Below, piece after piece: positions 50,192 to 59,158 of a stretch of 64,000 nt of DNA. Each line of letters begins with the position of its first letter. Position 1 is the stretch's first letter. The DNA is from Coraliomargarita algicola. GTDB taxonomy: Bacteria; Verrucomicrobiota; Verrucomicrobiia; Opitutales; Coraliomargaritaceae. The notes under the pieces were generated by a model, which did not search any database, had not been told where the DNA came from, and saw nothing but the letters and a program-made list of their open reading frames with translations. The DNA lies in contig NZ_CP138858.1 of NCBI RefSeq assembly GCF_033878955.1, positions 744,001 to 808,000 on the forward strand. Direction: 5' to 3'. A program made the position numbers and the translations under genes.

Positions 50192-50301
50192 TCGCCAAAG
50201 ACTTTTGGAGCAATGAATCCACAGTATGGATCAACGACTTCATAACAATCATATTAGAGCCGCACTGCGCCCGCCTGTTCGACATTTACGAGGATGTTTA
50301 A
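50047..50301 (+). pseudogene. Out-of-frame C-terminal beta domain of the GH36 gene
   Basis: In the frame beginning at 50047 the sequence reads PESLYVDFPRDSPTGQ, then QSIAFFNWHEHPRAV, AKDFWSNESTVWIN and ILEPHCARLFDIYEDV before TAA at 50301. This has the look of a glycosidase C-terminal beta domain and continues the preceding protein, but one base off. It is either a real inactivating mutation or a sequencing error. Confidence 0.8.
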
Positions 50302-50428
50302 GTATTTCGAAGGGACGACGGTACCAGCTTCTGCATGATAAACCAAGCTTAGAGTATATAGCTTCATATCGGTATTTAATGCTGTTCGTTGCTATGCCAT
50401 GGATATCCCCCGTGATCCAGAACAAAAC

Positions 50429-50465
50429 TAAAAAGGCTCCAGTCGCTGATCACAACTGGAGCCTT
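50429..50465 (-). terminator. Rho-independent terminator, minus-strand beta-strand-repeat gene
   Basis: An 11-base-pair stem (AAGGCTCCAGT / ACTGGAGCCTT at 50433-50443 and 50455-50465) with an 11-base loop; read on the minus strand it is followed by TTTAGTTTTG. It lies 35 bases beyond the stop of the minus-strand gene and could also stop leftover transcription from the GH36 gene. Confidence 0.8.
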
Positions 50466-50499
50466 CCGTATTTAGAGCCTTAAACTAAAGATGAATCGC

Positions 50500-52056
50500 T
50501 TACTCACGAGACTTCAAACGGCGGCCACCAATCACAACCCACAAAGCTGCCATTCCCATAAAGATGGAAGCCAAACGAGCTTCAGGAATCGCTGTGATCT
50601 GGAGCAAGACATCCTTATTCCCCTCATCTACGAAAATATTGTATACCCATCCGTCAGGGCCGGAACCCAAGACAAGTCCATTGTCTGTTAAATTACCAGA
50701 ATAGCTGACAATCGTGTAATCACCGATCGCATCCAAGCCGAGATCATTAAGATTTAAAATACCATCCAGAATCAAATCACCACCAACGTTGATCAAATCG
50801 ACAGCGCCGCCCACACCAATATCAAAGGCAAGTATCGAATCACTCGCCAAAGTTAATCCGCGGCCACCATTAATCGTCAAAGTGCCAACTTCGCCAATCA
50901 AGCCAGGATTCAGCACACCGCCTCCGCTTGTGCCAGAAGTAAAGACCACATCACGTCCAATACTGCCAGTGCCGCCCAATACAGCCGCATCCGTGACAAT
51001 TACATCTGGAGAGGATTGCGCAGTAAATGATCCGTTCACCAAAAGCGTACCTTCATTCACATAGGTATGCCCCGTATGTCCAATCGATGCACCCGACAAG
51101 ACCAATACACCAGTGCCCTCTTTAATGATTTGGTTACCACCAGTCGTGCTACCACCAAACTCAAGCTGCAGTCCCGCATCGACCTCAAAACTGGCACTAC
51201 GATTAAGCTGCAATGTTCCAGTAAATGTGAGATCGTGATCACCTGTTAAATTGAAAAGCGAGACATTAGAGTTCTCCCAACCGCCGTTCGTGGTGAAATT
51301 GTTACTATAGGAACGATCCGAATCAACAGCCTCAAGTTTCACGACGGAACCACCCTCGTTACTGTGATTAATATATAGCGCCCCGGTTCCCAACGCATCA
51401 TCATGAGCCAACCTCAGCGTGATATCACCCGCAAAACCAGTATTAATATGAGTCTCCACATCGACTGAACTAGCACCAGCAAGTGTCAGCGTAGAGTTAG
51501 CGGTTCTCCAGTTAAATGAGGATATATCCGTTAATGAGCCGATAGTTACATTCACCCCCGCATCACCAACAAGCTTACTCGCCGTCCGAAGCGTGAAGGT
51601 GGGATCAGAGGAATTCCCCTTAATGCCTCCAGCAAAATCAAAAGTTCCATACGAATTTACATCAAAATTAATATGCTCATTGTTCGCCCCACCAGAAACA
51701 TCAAAGACCACAGCATTATTAAATGTCACATCTACAGGATTATAAACGCTAAAGGGACGCGTGCCACTTGCTGCTGGAGCCCCCGTCACCGTCAGGTCGG
51801 AACCATTGAATGTCCATGCCCCAGAACCACTGAACTCAACAGATGTTATACTTGTAGGGCTGCCGAGATCCACGACCTCAGTCGAGGTTAAATCAAACAA
51901 AGCTTCGCCAGTCGGCACAGTGTCGCCCGACCAATTAGCGCCTTCGCTCCAGTCATCAGACGTGGAACCATCCCAAGTTGCATCCTGAGCGCACACAAAG
52001 GTCAGGGGAGTTAGAGTGACGAACAGCGGGTAGAGTAGGTATTTTTTCATATTCAA
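50500..52056 (-). CDS. Surface protein with autotransporter-type beta-strand repeats and PEP-CTERM-like sorting tail
   Basis: A 518-residue exported protein. Signal peptide MKKYLLYPLFVTLTPLTFVCAQ; then an ATWDGSTSDDWSEGANWSGDTVPTGE start that is common in Verrucomicrobia/Planctomycetes autotransporter-associated beta-strand repeat proteins, followed by repeated Gly/Asn/Thr-rich strands (GTGVLVLSGASIGHTGHTYVNEGTLLVNGSF is one repeat). The end is IPEARLASIFMGMAALWVVIGGRRLKSRE: a PE motif, a membrane helix and a basic tail, i.e. a PEP-CTERM/exosortase signal. Likely anchored at the outer envelope. It lies on the minus strand inside the rightward glycosidase arm, divergent from the GH42-like genes. 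Binding of the substrate is possible, not shown. Confidence 0.86.
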   Translation of the reverse strand: MNMKKYLLYPLFVTLTPLTFVCAQDATWDGSTSDDWSEGANWSGDTVPTGEALFDLTSTEVVDLGSPTSITSVEFSGSGAWTFNGSDLTVTGAPAASGTRPFSVYNPVDVTFNNAVVFDVSGGANNEHINFDVNSYGTFDFAGGIKGNSSDPTFTLRTASKLVGDAGVNVTIGSLTDISSFNWRTANSTLTLAGASSVDVETHINTGFAGDITLRLAHDDALGTGALYINHSNEGGSVVKLEAVDSDRSYSNNFTTNGGWENSNVSLFNLTGDHDLTFTGTLQLNRSASFEVDAGLQLEFGGSTTGGNQIIKEGTGVLVLSGASIGHTGHTYVNEGTLLVNGSFTAQSSPDVIVTDAAVLGGTGSIGRDVVFTSGTSGGGVLNPGLIGEVGTLTINGGRGLTLASDSILAFDIGVGGAVDLINVGGDLILDGILNLNDLGLDAIGDYTIVSYSGNLTDNGLVLGSGPDGWVYNIFVDEGNKDVLLQITAIPEARLASIFMGMAALWVVIGGRRLKSRE

Positions 52057-52192
52057 TCATTACTATAGAGTAATATAGCCTTGATCAAGACAAAAAATGC
52101 TGATCACCTATATTTCCAACCATAAATCGCCCAAAATTAGCATCGAGAGAATCACTGATCCCTCCCCCAATTTTCTCCCAATCCCCATAGAC

Positions 52193-55100
52193 ATGCGAAA
52201 ACTATTGATCCACATAATTTCACTCACAACATTCATCACGTTAAATGCTGAAGTTAAGGAACTTAACAACCTAACCAGCGTAGAGTATTGGACTAGCCAC
52301 GAAGGACAAAGCGCTCAGGCAACAATCACTCAGTGGCCCGATCGTGTGGCCGTCACCTTCGAGGGGGAAAAAGACGAAAGTTTTCGAATTCTGCTAACTA
52401 AACCTCTAGATTTACCCGAATGGGCCACCGATTGGACCTTCATAATGGGCAATGATGGCGGCGTTGGACGCATCAATGTCTGGGCGCTCATTACAGACGC
52501 GACGGGGCAAGAGTTTCGCTATCGCCTGATTGATCCGACTCCCGAAATGAGCGCAGGCTACCCGGTCTTCAAACAAGGTTTCCGCAAAGTCCCCATCCGC
52601 TTACACACATTCGGCTTGAAACGCCCCCAAATTGGCAACAGCGAATCTGCCACCATCCGTGCATCCAATGGACATAAACTCCCCGTCGCCCCGCTACAGC
52701 TGAAAGGCCTGGAATTAGTCGCAGGCAGCCAAGAGTCCAAAGGCACACTTTCATTCGGTGAATTTAAACTCAGTGGTGTCATTGCCAAAGAGTCATCGCT
52801 CTACTACGCATTAGAAGGCACGGAGCACTTCGGCGAAGTCGACCCGATCCCCTACATCACATTAGCAGACTTCGGACATTTCTTTGGCGAGATCTATGAC
52901 GTCGAGTGGGAAATGCGTGATCAATACGACGGCCAAGCCATCCTCAGCGGCCACAAGACTTTCCGCCTCACCGAGGACGACCCCACCAGCCCCTACGCGG
53001 TGCAATTGGAGCAACGCATCGAATTCCCCGTAAAGAAAAAAGGCACTTACTGGATCCGCTCCAAGCTGCGCTGGGCTAAATCTGCAAAGAAATTTCCAGA
53101 TGAAATCATTGAGAAAGACTTTCGTCTGGATGTGATTCATAGCCAGTATGACAGCAATCCTAGCTTCGAAGTCGCAATGAATCGCCCGATCCGCCTTGCT
53201 CCGGAGCGCAGCAATTTCACTTATGAAGCCAACGAAGCCTTACAGCTTCCTGTCGTATTCCACCCGGCAAATGACTCCATGAGCCAAGCGGATAGCTATC
53301 GCGTCACCATTCAAGCCTTTGCTGGCACTGGCCCGATCACTGTATTCTCAGGCCCACTAAATACTAGCGATGCGACCACGGTTCTAGCCGACCTCGCCGA
53401 AAAAACGGAAGGGGCCTGGACCCTCAAAGCGGATCTCTTACAAGACGGACGCGTGGTCGATTCGAAAACTCAATTGTTTGGCCTCAAAGCGGGCAACCAG
53501 CACTTGGTCAAAGTTCCACAAACAGATGCACTGTCGCAGTCCACAGACCCCAGCGATGGCGAGTCTCTGATTATGCTCTATGCGCAACTCCCCGACAACA
53601 TGCGCGAAAAAGCCACGGACCGGTGGGAAGCGATCGAACCTTATTTAAACCGTGTCCCTGAAGTGACCGACTTACTGGAAGTGCCAATCCGCTGGCGTCA
53701 CTTGGAACCCCTTCCCGGCATTATCAACTGGACCTGGATCGACACCCTGATGGATGCGGCAGCCAAGCGCAGAATTAAGATCGTGTTAGCCCCCTCATTC
53801 GTCAGTAACGAGCCCGACTGGATACCACCGGCCTTCAAACAAAATGAAGAAGGTGCCGTCTTTGGGCACCGGCGCTACTTATATAAAGGGATGCGTTCAA
53901 ACCTTTGGAATGCCGATGTGTTAAGAGCCAACGTAATGCGAGTGGTCTCTGCAATGGCGAAACGCTACGCGAATCATCCTGCGATGGGGGGGTATTTAGT
54001 GCTCACCGAACACCCCGGCGATCATCCTTACACCAACTGGATCGAAGGCTACGCTCCGGAAACTTTACAAGACTACCACCGCTACCTCCAAGCAAACTGG
54101 TCAGATCTCGACACGATCAACCAGCGCTGGAACACTCACTATGATTCATGGAAAGCCATCGGCGTGCCCACGAAAGAAGCCTCGCCCCGCCAGCATCTCG
54201 ACTGGCTGACTTTTCGCTATGATAGTATTTCCGACTTACTCATGAATCAAGTCCGAGCCATTCGCCAAGCGGACCCCAAACACCTGCTTGAAGTTTACGG
54301 CGATGGACTCACACCCAAACAATATCAAGAACTCAAAAAGCATCGCGTCATTCGCGCCAACGGCGGCGCCCACACGCCGGAACTGAGCGGACTCACTAAG
54401 GCGGCCCTCGCCGTATATGACATGCAGGAACGAGCCGAAGAACATAGCGTCGGGCATTGGACTGCTTATGGCCCCTACCAATTGGATGCCACTGTTTTTA
54501 ATATGCTCTTAGGCGGTGGTCAAAACGCACACATGAAAATGTTTACCCGCACCAATGTACCCTTTGAGGAACTACAAGGACCAAAATTCTCAATGGGTCG
54601 CTTTAAACAGTTTATACCGATTCTGAAAGAATTACGACAAGTCGGCAAACCGCCCATCGAAGCCTACGTTCTCAACAATATTAAAGCACGCTTGGAAAAA
54701 GCTCAAAGCACGACCTTTATCAGCTTCGCAACATCATCGGTAACACGAAGCATGCTGGAATCACACCTCATTGCACCTCTGGTCGAGCTCTCGACCGCAA
54801 CTCAGGGGAAACTCATCTTTGCACTGTCAGACTTCGGCGACTCATATGAAGCGCCAGTCATTGATACACTCGTTCAATATGTAGAGAACGGTGGCACATT
54901 AGTCATGACAGCTGATGCCGGACGTCGCAGTGCCGACCTCCCCGACGAGGAATGGATCCTACTGCAACGCTTCGGATGGGAGGCTCCAAAAAAGAATGGA
55001 CGATACGGCCGCAAAGAACGCGTCACAACGCTAGAAAATGACATTTTCAAAACAGCGGGACAGTCTTTTGAACTCAGCGGACAACGTTGGCTCACGCATG

Positions 55101-55567
55101 CAACAGACGCGGATATCGCCCGCTATCAAGACGGCAGTCCAGCACTCTCCCAGAAAACGTTTGGACAAGGTCGTGTCATTGTCCTCTGGTCCAATGGCTT
55201 AGTGCCTCCAGCCGATACAAAAAATGGCGTTAATTTTATTGGACAAATTGCAGACTCAATTGGAGTTCCCCGCCCTAGCTCAGCCAGCCACCCACGCATC
55301 TTTACTAATTTGCTCAAGCACAATACGGGGCCTTCCTATTACGGACTGGCTTACCATAGTGGTAGCCACATGCCCTGGGGCCAAGAAGGCCCCGCTCTAG
55401 ACGCCCAAACCAAATGGACAGTACCAACTGGCAATTACCAAATTTCCGAACTCATTTCAGATCGCGACCTCGGCATTTTTTCCGCCAGTGAGCTAGAACA
55501 CCATGGGATTCCATGTGAACTCGTTCGCCATGCTGTCGCCATCTATCGCATGACCCCTCAACCTTAA
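52193..55567 (+). CDS. Large GH42-like glycosidase, secreted (first paralogue)
   Basis: A 1124-residue protein starting at ATG 52193, which opens a signal peptide (MRKLLIHIISLTTFITLNAE); the upstream ATG 52097 would spoil it. About 480 residues of beta-sandwich modules precede a TIM barrel with GH42-type landmarks: PIRWRHLEPLPGIINWTWID, KIVLAPSFVSNEPDWIPPAF, the acid/base region GGYLVLTEHPGDHPYTNWIEGY and LDTINQRWNTHYDSWKAIG. A further glutamine-amidotransferase-like beta-galactosidase trimerisation domain (VDTLVQYVENGGTLVMTADAGR) and a beta tail follow. GH42 enzymes are beta-galactosidases (or alpha-L-arabinopyranosidases); this one is much longer than the usual 650-700 residues. Next gene is 14 bases downstream. 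Confidence 0.83.
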   Translation: MRKLLIHIISLTTFITLNAEVKELNNLTSVEYWTSHEGQSAQATITQWPDRVAVTFEGEKDESFRILLTKPLDLPEWATDWTFIMGNDGGVGRINVWALITDATGQEFRYRLIDPTPEMSAGYPVFKQGFRKVPIRLHTFGLKRPQIGNSESATIRASNGHKLPVAPLQLKGLELVAGSQESKGTLSFGEFKLSGVIAKESSLYYALEGTEHFGEVDPIPYITLADFGHFFGEIYDVEWEMRDQYDGQAILSGHKTFRLTEDDPTSPYAVQLEQRIEFPVKKKGTYWIRSKLRWAKSAKKFPDEIIEKDFRLDVIHSQYDSNPSFEVAMNRPIRLAPERSNFTYEANEALQLPVVFHPANDSMSQADSYRVTIQAFAGTGPITVFSGPLNTSDATTVLADLAEKTEGAWTLKADLLQDGRVVDSKTQLFGLKAGNQHLVKVPQTDALSQSTDPSDGESLIMLYAQLPDNMREKATDRWEAIEPYLNRVPEVTDLLEVPIRWRHLEPLPGIINWTWIDTLMDAAAKRRIKIVLAPSFVSNEPDWIPPAFKQNEEGAVFGHRRYLYKGMRSNLWNADVLRANVMRVVSAMAKRYANHPAMGGYLVLTEHPGDHPYTNWIEGYAPETLQDYHRYLQANWSDLDTINQRWNTHYDSWKAIGVPTKEASPRQHLDWLTFRYDSISDLLMNQVRAIRQADPKHLLEVYGDGLTPKQYQELKKHRVIRANGGAHTPELSGLTKAALAVYDMQERAEEHSVGHWTAYGPYQLDATVFNMLLGGGQNAHMKMFTRTNVPFEELQGPKFSMGRFKQFIPILKELRQVGKPPIEAYVLNNIKARLEKAQSTTFISFATSSVTRSMLESHLIAPLVELSTATQGKLIFALSDFGDSYEAPVIDTLVQYVENGGTLVMTADAGRRSADLPDEEWILLQRFGWEAPKKNGRYGRKERVTTLENDIFKTAGQSFELSGQRWLTHATDADIARYQDGSPALSQKTFGQGRVIVLWSNGLVPPADTKNGVNFIGQIADSIGVPRPSSASHPRIFTNLLKHNTGPSYYGLAYHSGSHMPWGQEGPALDAQTKWTVPTGNYQISELISDRDLGIFSASELEHHGIPCELVRHAVAIYRMTPQP

Positions 55568-55581
55568 TTTTCAATATCTCT

Positions 55582-58500
55582 ATGTATTCCCTCAAATCCC
55601 ACACCTCACTCAGACTAAGCCTTGGCGTCCTCTCCTGTCTGGCCCACAGCTTAACCGCAGCTCCAACTGCCCCAGCATCAGCAATCATAGTCCCCAACAG
55701 CAACTCGACTGCCGCCTGGACGATTCAGGCCGACCAGCAGGATACAATTAGCATGGAGGAAAAAGATGGAGTGCTGCAAATCGACTACTCCGTCGCGATC
55801 GAAGAGCCTTCGGTTGTCTATGAAAAAACTCGTTACAAAAAGTCATTCTACCTGAATCTGAAAAATCCAGTCCCGGCGGTCGAACGCAAGGGGCGCGTCG
55901 TTTTTGAAGCTCGCGGACAAGACGGTAGCACTCAGGACCGTCGCGGCACCGTCTTCATCCACCCCGTATTAGAAGACGCACATGGTGAACGTTTCTCATA
56001 CGAACCCTATCGTGTAGGACTACTTGAGCGTGGCGAGAAAGATGACTGGGCCCAATGGACCACGCGCCCATTCTTAGCAGGTGAAGCCGGAGGCGCTGTC
56101 AGCGCGGTCTACACAGCGTCAGGTGGCGATAAAAATCGATGGCCCGATGGTGAACTCCAGCTGGTTGGCTTCGAGATCCAGCTCCAGAACAACAGCAGTG
56201 CCAACCAGCCTGGCACCAAAAATGGCACCATATATCTGGGGCGCATTCAGTTAGAAACCGAACAGGTCACCGAGTCCGCCCCTTGGACATATCTAGACAC
56301 CCTACTCGACCAATCTGGAGACTTCGAGTTGGCATGGGAAGTCAGCCCGGCGTTCCAAGCACTCCCAGTCAGCGAACAAAGCATCCATGTGAATTTTGAT
56401 GCCGAAGATGAAGCGAGTCGAAAACAAGTCATCCGCATGCCAGAAGCTGGCAAATGGTCCAACAGCTGGATTCGTTATCAAATACGCCAATCCAAGAGCC
56501 ATAACTTAGTCCACTCGGGCGCATTTCGTTGGGAAGTCAATCAACCAGTCGATGCCAATCCCCCGATAACTCCCGCAGATCCGACTCAAGCACCCGTCAT
56601 TGGCTACACTCGAATCAATCCAGACAAGAACGGCTCTGGTGTTTATACATCCGATGAAGCCTTTCAGGCTCACTTCCGTATTTTCTCTGATACAAACACA
56701 GCCACCCAATTGCAGTGGACTCTGAACACCTATGCTTACAAGGAAATCATCGAAAAAGGTGACGTTTCCTTAAAGGCAGAGTCCAATGACTATCAAGACA
56801 TTTGGGTCGACCTTCCCCGACCGGCAGGACACAACGCCTTCCGTCTCGAATACGCCCTCCTCAATGCCGCAGGCAATATTGTAGACAGTGGCAGCCATGT
56901 TCTCGGCATCCAACTGCCCAAGGACGATAAACTCATTCGTGCTGGTGTCATCCCACATCGAGATAAAATCAAACAGCGTCCCTACAACCGAATCACTTTC
57001 CATGATGGTCATTCCAAAAAAGGAACCGCGGATATATTGGAACGCTTTCGCCACACACTGGAAGAGGCCGGCACATTGACTCGACACATTACATTCATGA
57101 TCGACCTGGCCGAGTTTCAGATTCTACCGGGTGTCTATGATTTCAATCTACCCGACCAAATCTTAAATACCGCCGCCGACTACGGTTATGGCGTCACCAT
57201 ACGTCTAGCACATGCAGAGAGTAAGACCCCCTACCTCTGGCTTCCTTATACACGAGTGCGTGATTTCGATGGCAGTGTCATTGAAGGACACTACGTCTAC
57301 CATGCCTTCTCGATGGCTGATGGCAGCTACAAGCAAAACTGGATCGACTCCTTCCGAGCCCTCTATGACCGCTACCAAGACCATTCTGGATTTGAAGGCT
57401 ACTACCTAATGAAACCCAATGGCGAATGGGTGCTACCGGAAGAAATCTGGTATGGAAAAGTCGCCGACTACTCTTGGCGCGCGGAACGAGCCTTTAAAGA
57501 TTATCTGCGCAAGACACTGGCTCTCTCGCTCGAAGATTTAAATCAACGCTGGGACACGGACTATGACAGCTGGGAAGCGGTGCAACAACCCAAACCAATG
57601 TGGGAATTAGGCAGCACACCAGACCTGCGTGCCGCATGGAAAGACTTCTCTGAATTCAAACAAGATCTCCAAGAACAATGGTGCATTGAACTCGGCCTCG
57701 GCATCCGCGAATTCGACCAGAATCGCATCATCATCTCTTACGGTGCTCCCTCCAGTTTAATCGCCAAAGACGGCAGCAAACCAATCGATTATGGGCATAA
57801 CGGCGGCAACAATTACCTTAAAAATGAAGGTAAATTTATCAAGGCTTGGGATCAAGGCAAGGGCACGGGATGGGTCACAGAGCCCCACCATCCGCACCGC
57901 TGGGCAGCCTATGGTGATCCCGGAGATATGGGCTGGATTCTCGATTGGTCCGTCTTCGTCATGTCGGCCCAGGCTGGCGGCGGTGGAGCCAACCTTCACG
58001 TTTACTACCATCCGAATCCCAGCTATGATTTAGCCGCACATTTCGGAGGGGAATATGCCTACGATCGCATGCTCCACTACAAGCACATCCTCGCGGAACT
58101 GCACGGTTTGAAAATTGTCGAACCGATCAAGCAAGTCGCCACATTTTACGATCCCTTCACCATCATGACGAAGCATCGCACCACCTTCCATGGGCGCGAA
58201 GCCGACATGACCCGCTGGTTCGAACTACTGACGCAAGACTCCGTCCCCTCAGAGTCCTTTCGCGAAGACAAAGTCGACAACTATAAGGTCATCCTAAGCA
58301 ACCCTCTGGACCAAGTGCTGAGCGACCAATCCGTCGACACCTTAACCGCAGCTGTTCGCAATGGAGCCACACTCATCACCGGTGCCACCACCGGGCGCTA
58401 TAGCGCCAGCGGCGAAGGCAAAGACTACCCACTGCTTCGAAGCCTCGGCATTCCCCTCCCTGCCGGTGATTACACCATCCGAGGCGAATCCATTCGCGCT

Positions 58501-59157
58501 GACGTTCTACCTGCCTTTCAAGAAGCCCTGGGGCGTGAGAACATTGCCTTCTACACGCAAGACGATATGCGCCGCGAACTCGAAAGCGACGAGATCGCCG
58601 CACACTTCACCCAATGGCCCTATCGTTGGATTCCGGAAAGTGACTATTTCGGATACTTCGCGCATAACGACATAAAAGCAGGCGAAATCCTCGCCCACTT
58701 CCCCGATGGCGGCGTCGCGCTTTCAAAGCATCAGGTAGGCAAAGGTAATGTGCTAGTCTTCTGGGGAACTCCAGATACAACACCCAAACGTAACGATAAC
58801 CTACTCGGAAAACTAAGCTCATGGCTGGGAGTGACCAACCCACAGGCTGACAACCCAATTCCCTATATGCTCGAAGGCGAGCACTTGGAGATGGATCGCA
58901 ACTACGCCCTGCTGTATCAACCGGAGCCTGGCACCTATCAACAAAACTTGCCCAACCTTCCCGACGGCAAATGGTTCGTCGATGAACTCAACTCCGGTGA
59001 TCGTCTCGGCTACTTCGATGGAGCCACACTTCGCCAAAGTGGCATTGAACTCGACTTCGAGCCCAAAGAGTCTCCTTTAAAGATTCTTCGCTTTATTCCA
59101 GCTGAAAAAATGGGATCATCCAATTGGTTAAAGAGATACCCCGACTACACGAAATAA
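55582..59157 (+). CDS. Large GH42-like glycosidase, secreted (second paralogue)
   Basis: An 1191-residue protein with a signal peptide (MYSLKSHTSLRLSLGVLSCLAHSLTAAP). It repeats the architecture of the previous gene: N-terminal beta modules, TIM barrel near residues 480-800 (FMIDLAEFQILPGVYDFNLPD, GFEGYYLMKPNGEWVLPEE, LEDLNQRWDTDYDSWEAV), then TLTAAVRNGATLITGATTGR and a C-terminal beta domain. The shared motif LNQRWDTDYDSWEAV / INQRWNTHYDSWKAI shows that the two arose by duplication. The candidate acid/base motif reads YYLMKPNGEW here versus YLVLTEHPGDH in the first. The substrate is unknown; galactose-containing glycans are the family norm. Confidence 0.83.
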   Translation: MYSLKSHTSLRLSLGVLSCLAHSLTAAPTAPASAIIVPNSNSTAAWTIQADQQDTISMEEKDGVLQIDYSVAIEEPSVVYEKTRYKKSFYLNLKNPVPAVERKGRVVFEARGQDGSTQDRRGTVFIHPVLEDAHGERFSYEPYRVGLLERGEKDDWAQWTTRPFLAGEAGGAVSAVYTASGGDKNRWPDGELQLVGFEIQLQNNSSANQPGTKNGTIYLGRIQLETEQVTESAPWTYLDTLLDQSGDFELAWEVSPAFQALPVSEQSIHVNFDAEDEASRKQVIRMPEAGKWSNSWIRYQIRQSKSHNLVHSGAFRWEVNQPVDANPPITPADPTQAPVIGYTRINPDKNGSGVYTSDEAFQAHFRIFSDTNTATQLQWTLNTYAYKEIIEKGDVSLKAESNDYQDIWVDLPRPAGHNAFRLEYALLNAAGNIVDSGSHVLGIQLPKDDKLIRAGVIPHRDKIKQRPYNRITFHDGHSKKGTADILERFRHTLEEAGTLTRHITFMIDLAEFQILPGVYDFNLPDQILNTAADYGYGVTIRLAHAESKTPYLWLPYTRVRDFDGSVIEGHYVYHAFSMADGSYKQNWIDSFRALYDRYQDHSGFEGYYLMKPNGEWVLPEEIWYGKVADYSWRAERAFKDYLRKTLALSLEDLNQRWDTDYDSWEAVQQPKPMWELGSTPDLRAAWKDFSEFKQDLQEQWCIELGLGIREFDQNRIIISYGAPSSLIAKDGSKPIDYGHNGGNNYLKNEGKFIKAWDQGKGTGWVTEPHHPHRWAAYGDPGDMGWILDWSVFVMSAQAGGGGANLHVYYHPNPSYDLAAHFGGEYAYDRMLHYKHILAELHGLKIVEPIKQVATFYDPFTIMTKHRTTFHGREADMTRWFELLTQDSVPSESFREDKVDNYKVILSNPLDQVLSDQSVDTLTAAVRNGATLITGATTGRYSASGEGKDYPLLRSLGIPLPAGDYTIRGESIRADVLPAFQEALGRENIAFYTQDDMRRELESDEIAAHFTQWPYRWIPESDYFGYFAHNDIKAGEILAHFPDGGVALSKHQVGKGNVLVFWGTPDTTPKRNDNLLGKLSSWLGVTNPQADNPIPYMLEGEHLEMDRNYALLYQPEPGTYQQNLPNLPDGKWFVDELNSGDRLGYFDGATLRQSGIELDFEPKESPLKILRFIPAEKMGSSNWLKRYPDYTK

Positions 59158-59158
59158 C

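Noticed and set aside
50302..50499. Possible small genes between GH36 and the beta-strand-repeat gene
   Set aside because: Short frames have no ribosome site or domain pattern; region holds only a terminator hairpin.
52097..52192. Upstream start of the first GH42-like gene
   Set aside because: The extra 32 residues are not signal-like whereas ATG 52193 opens a good signal peptide.
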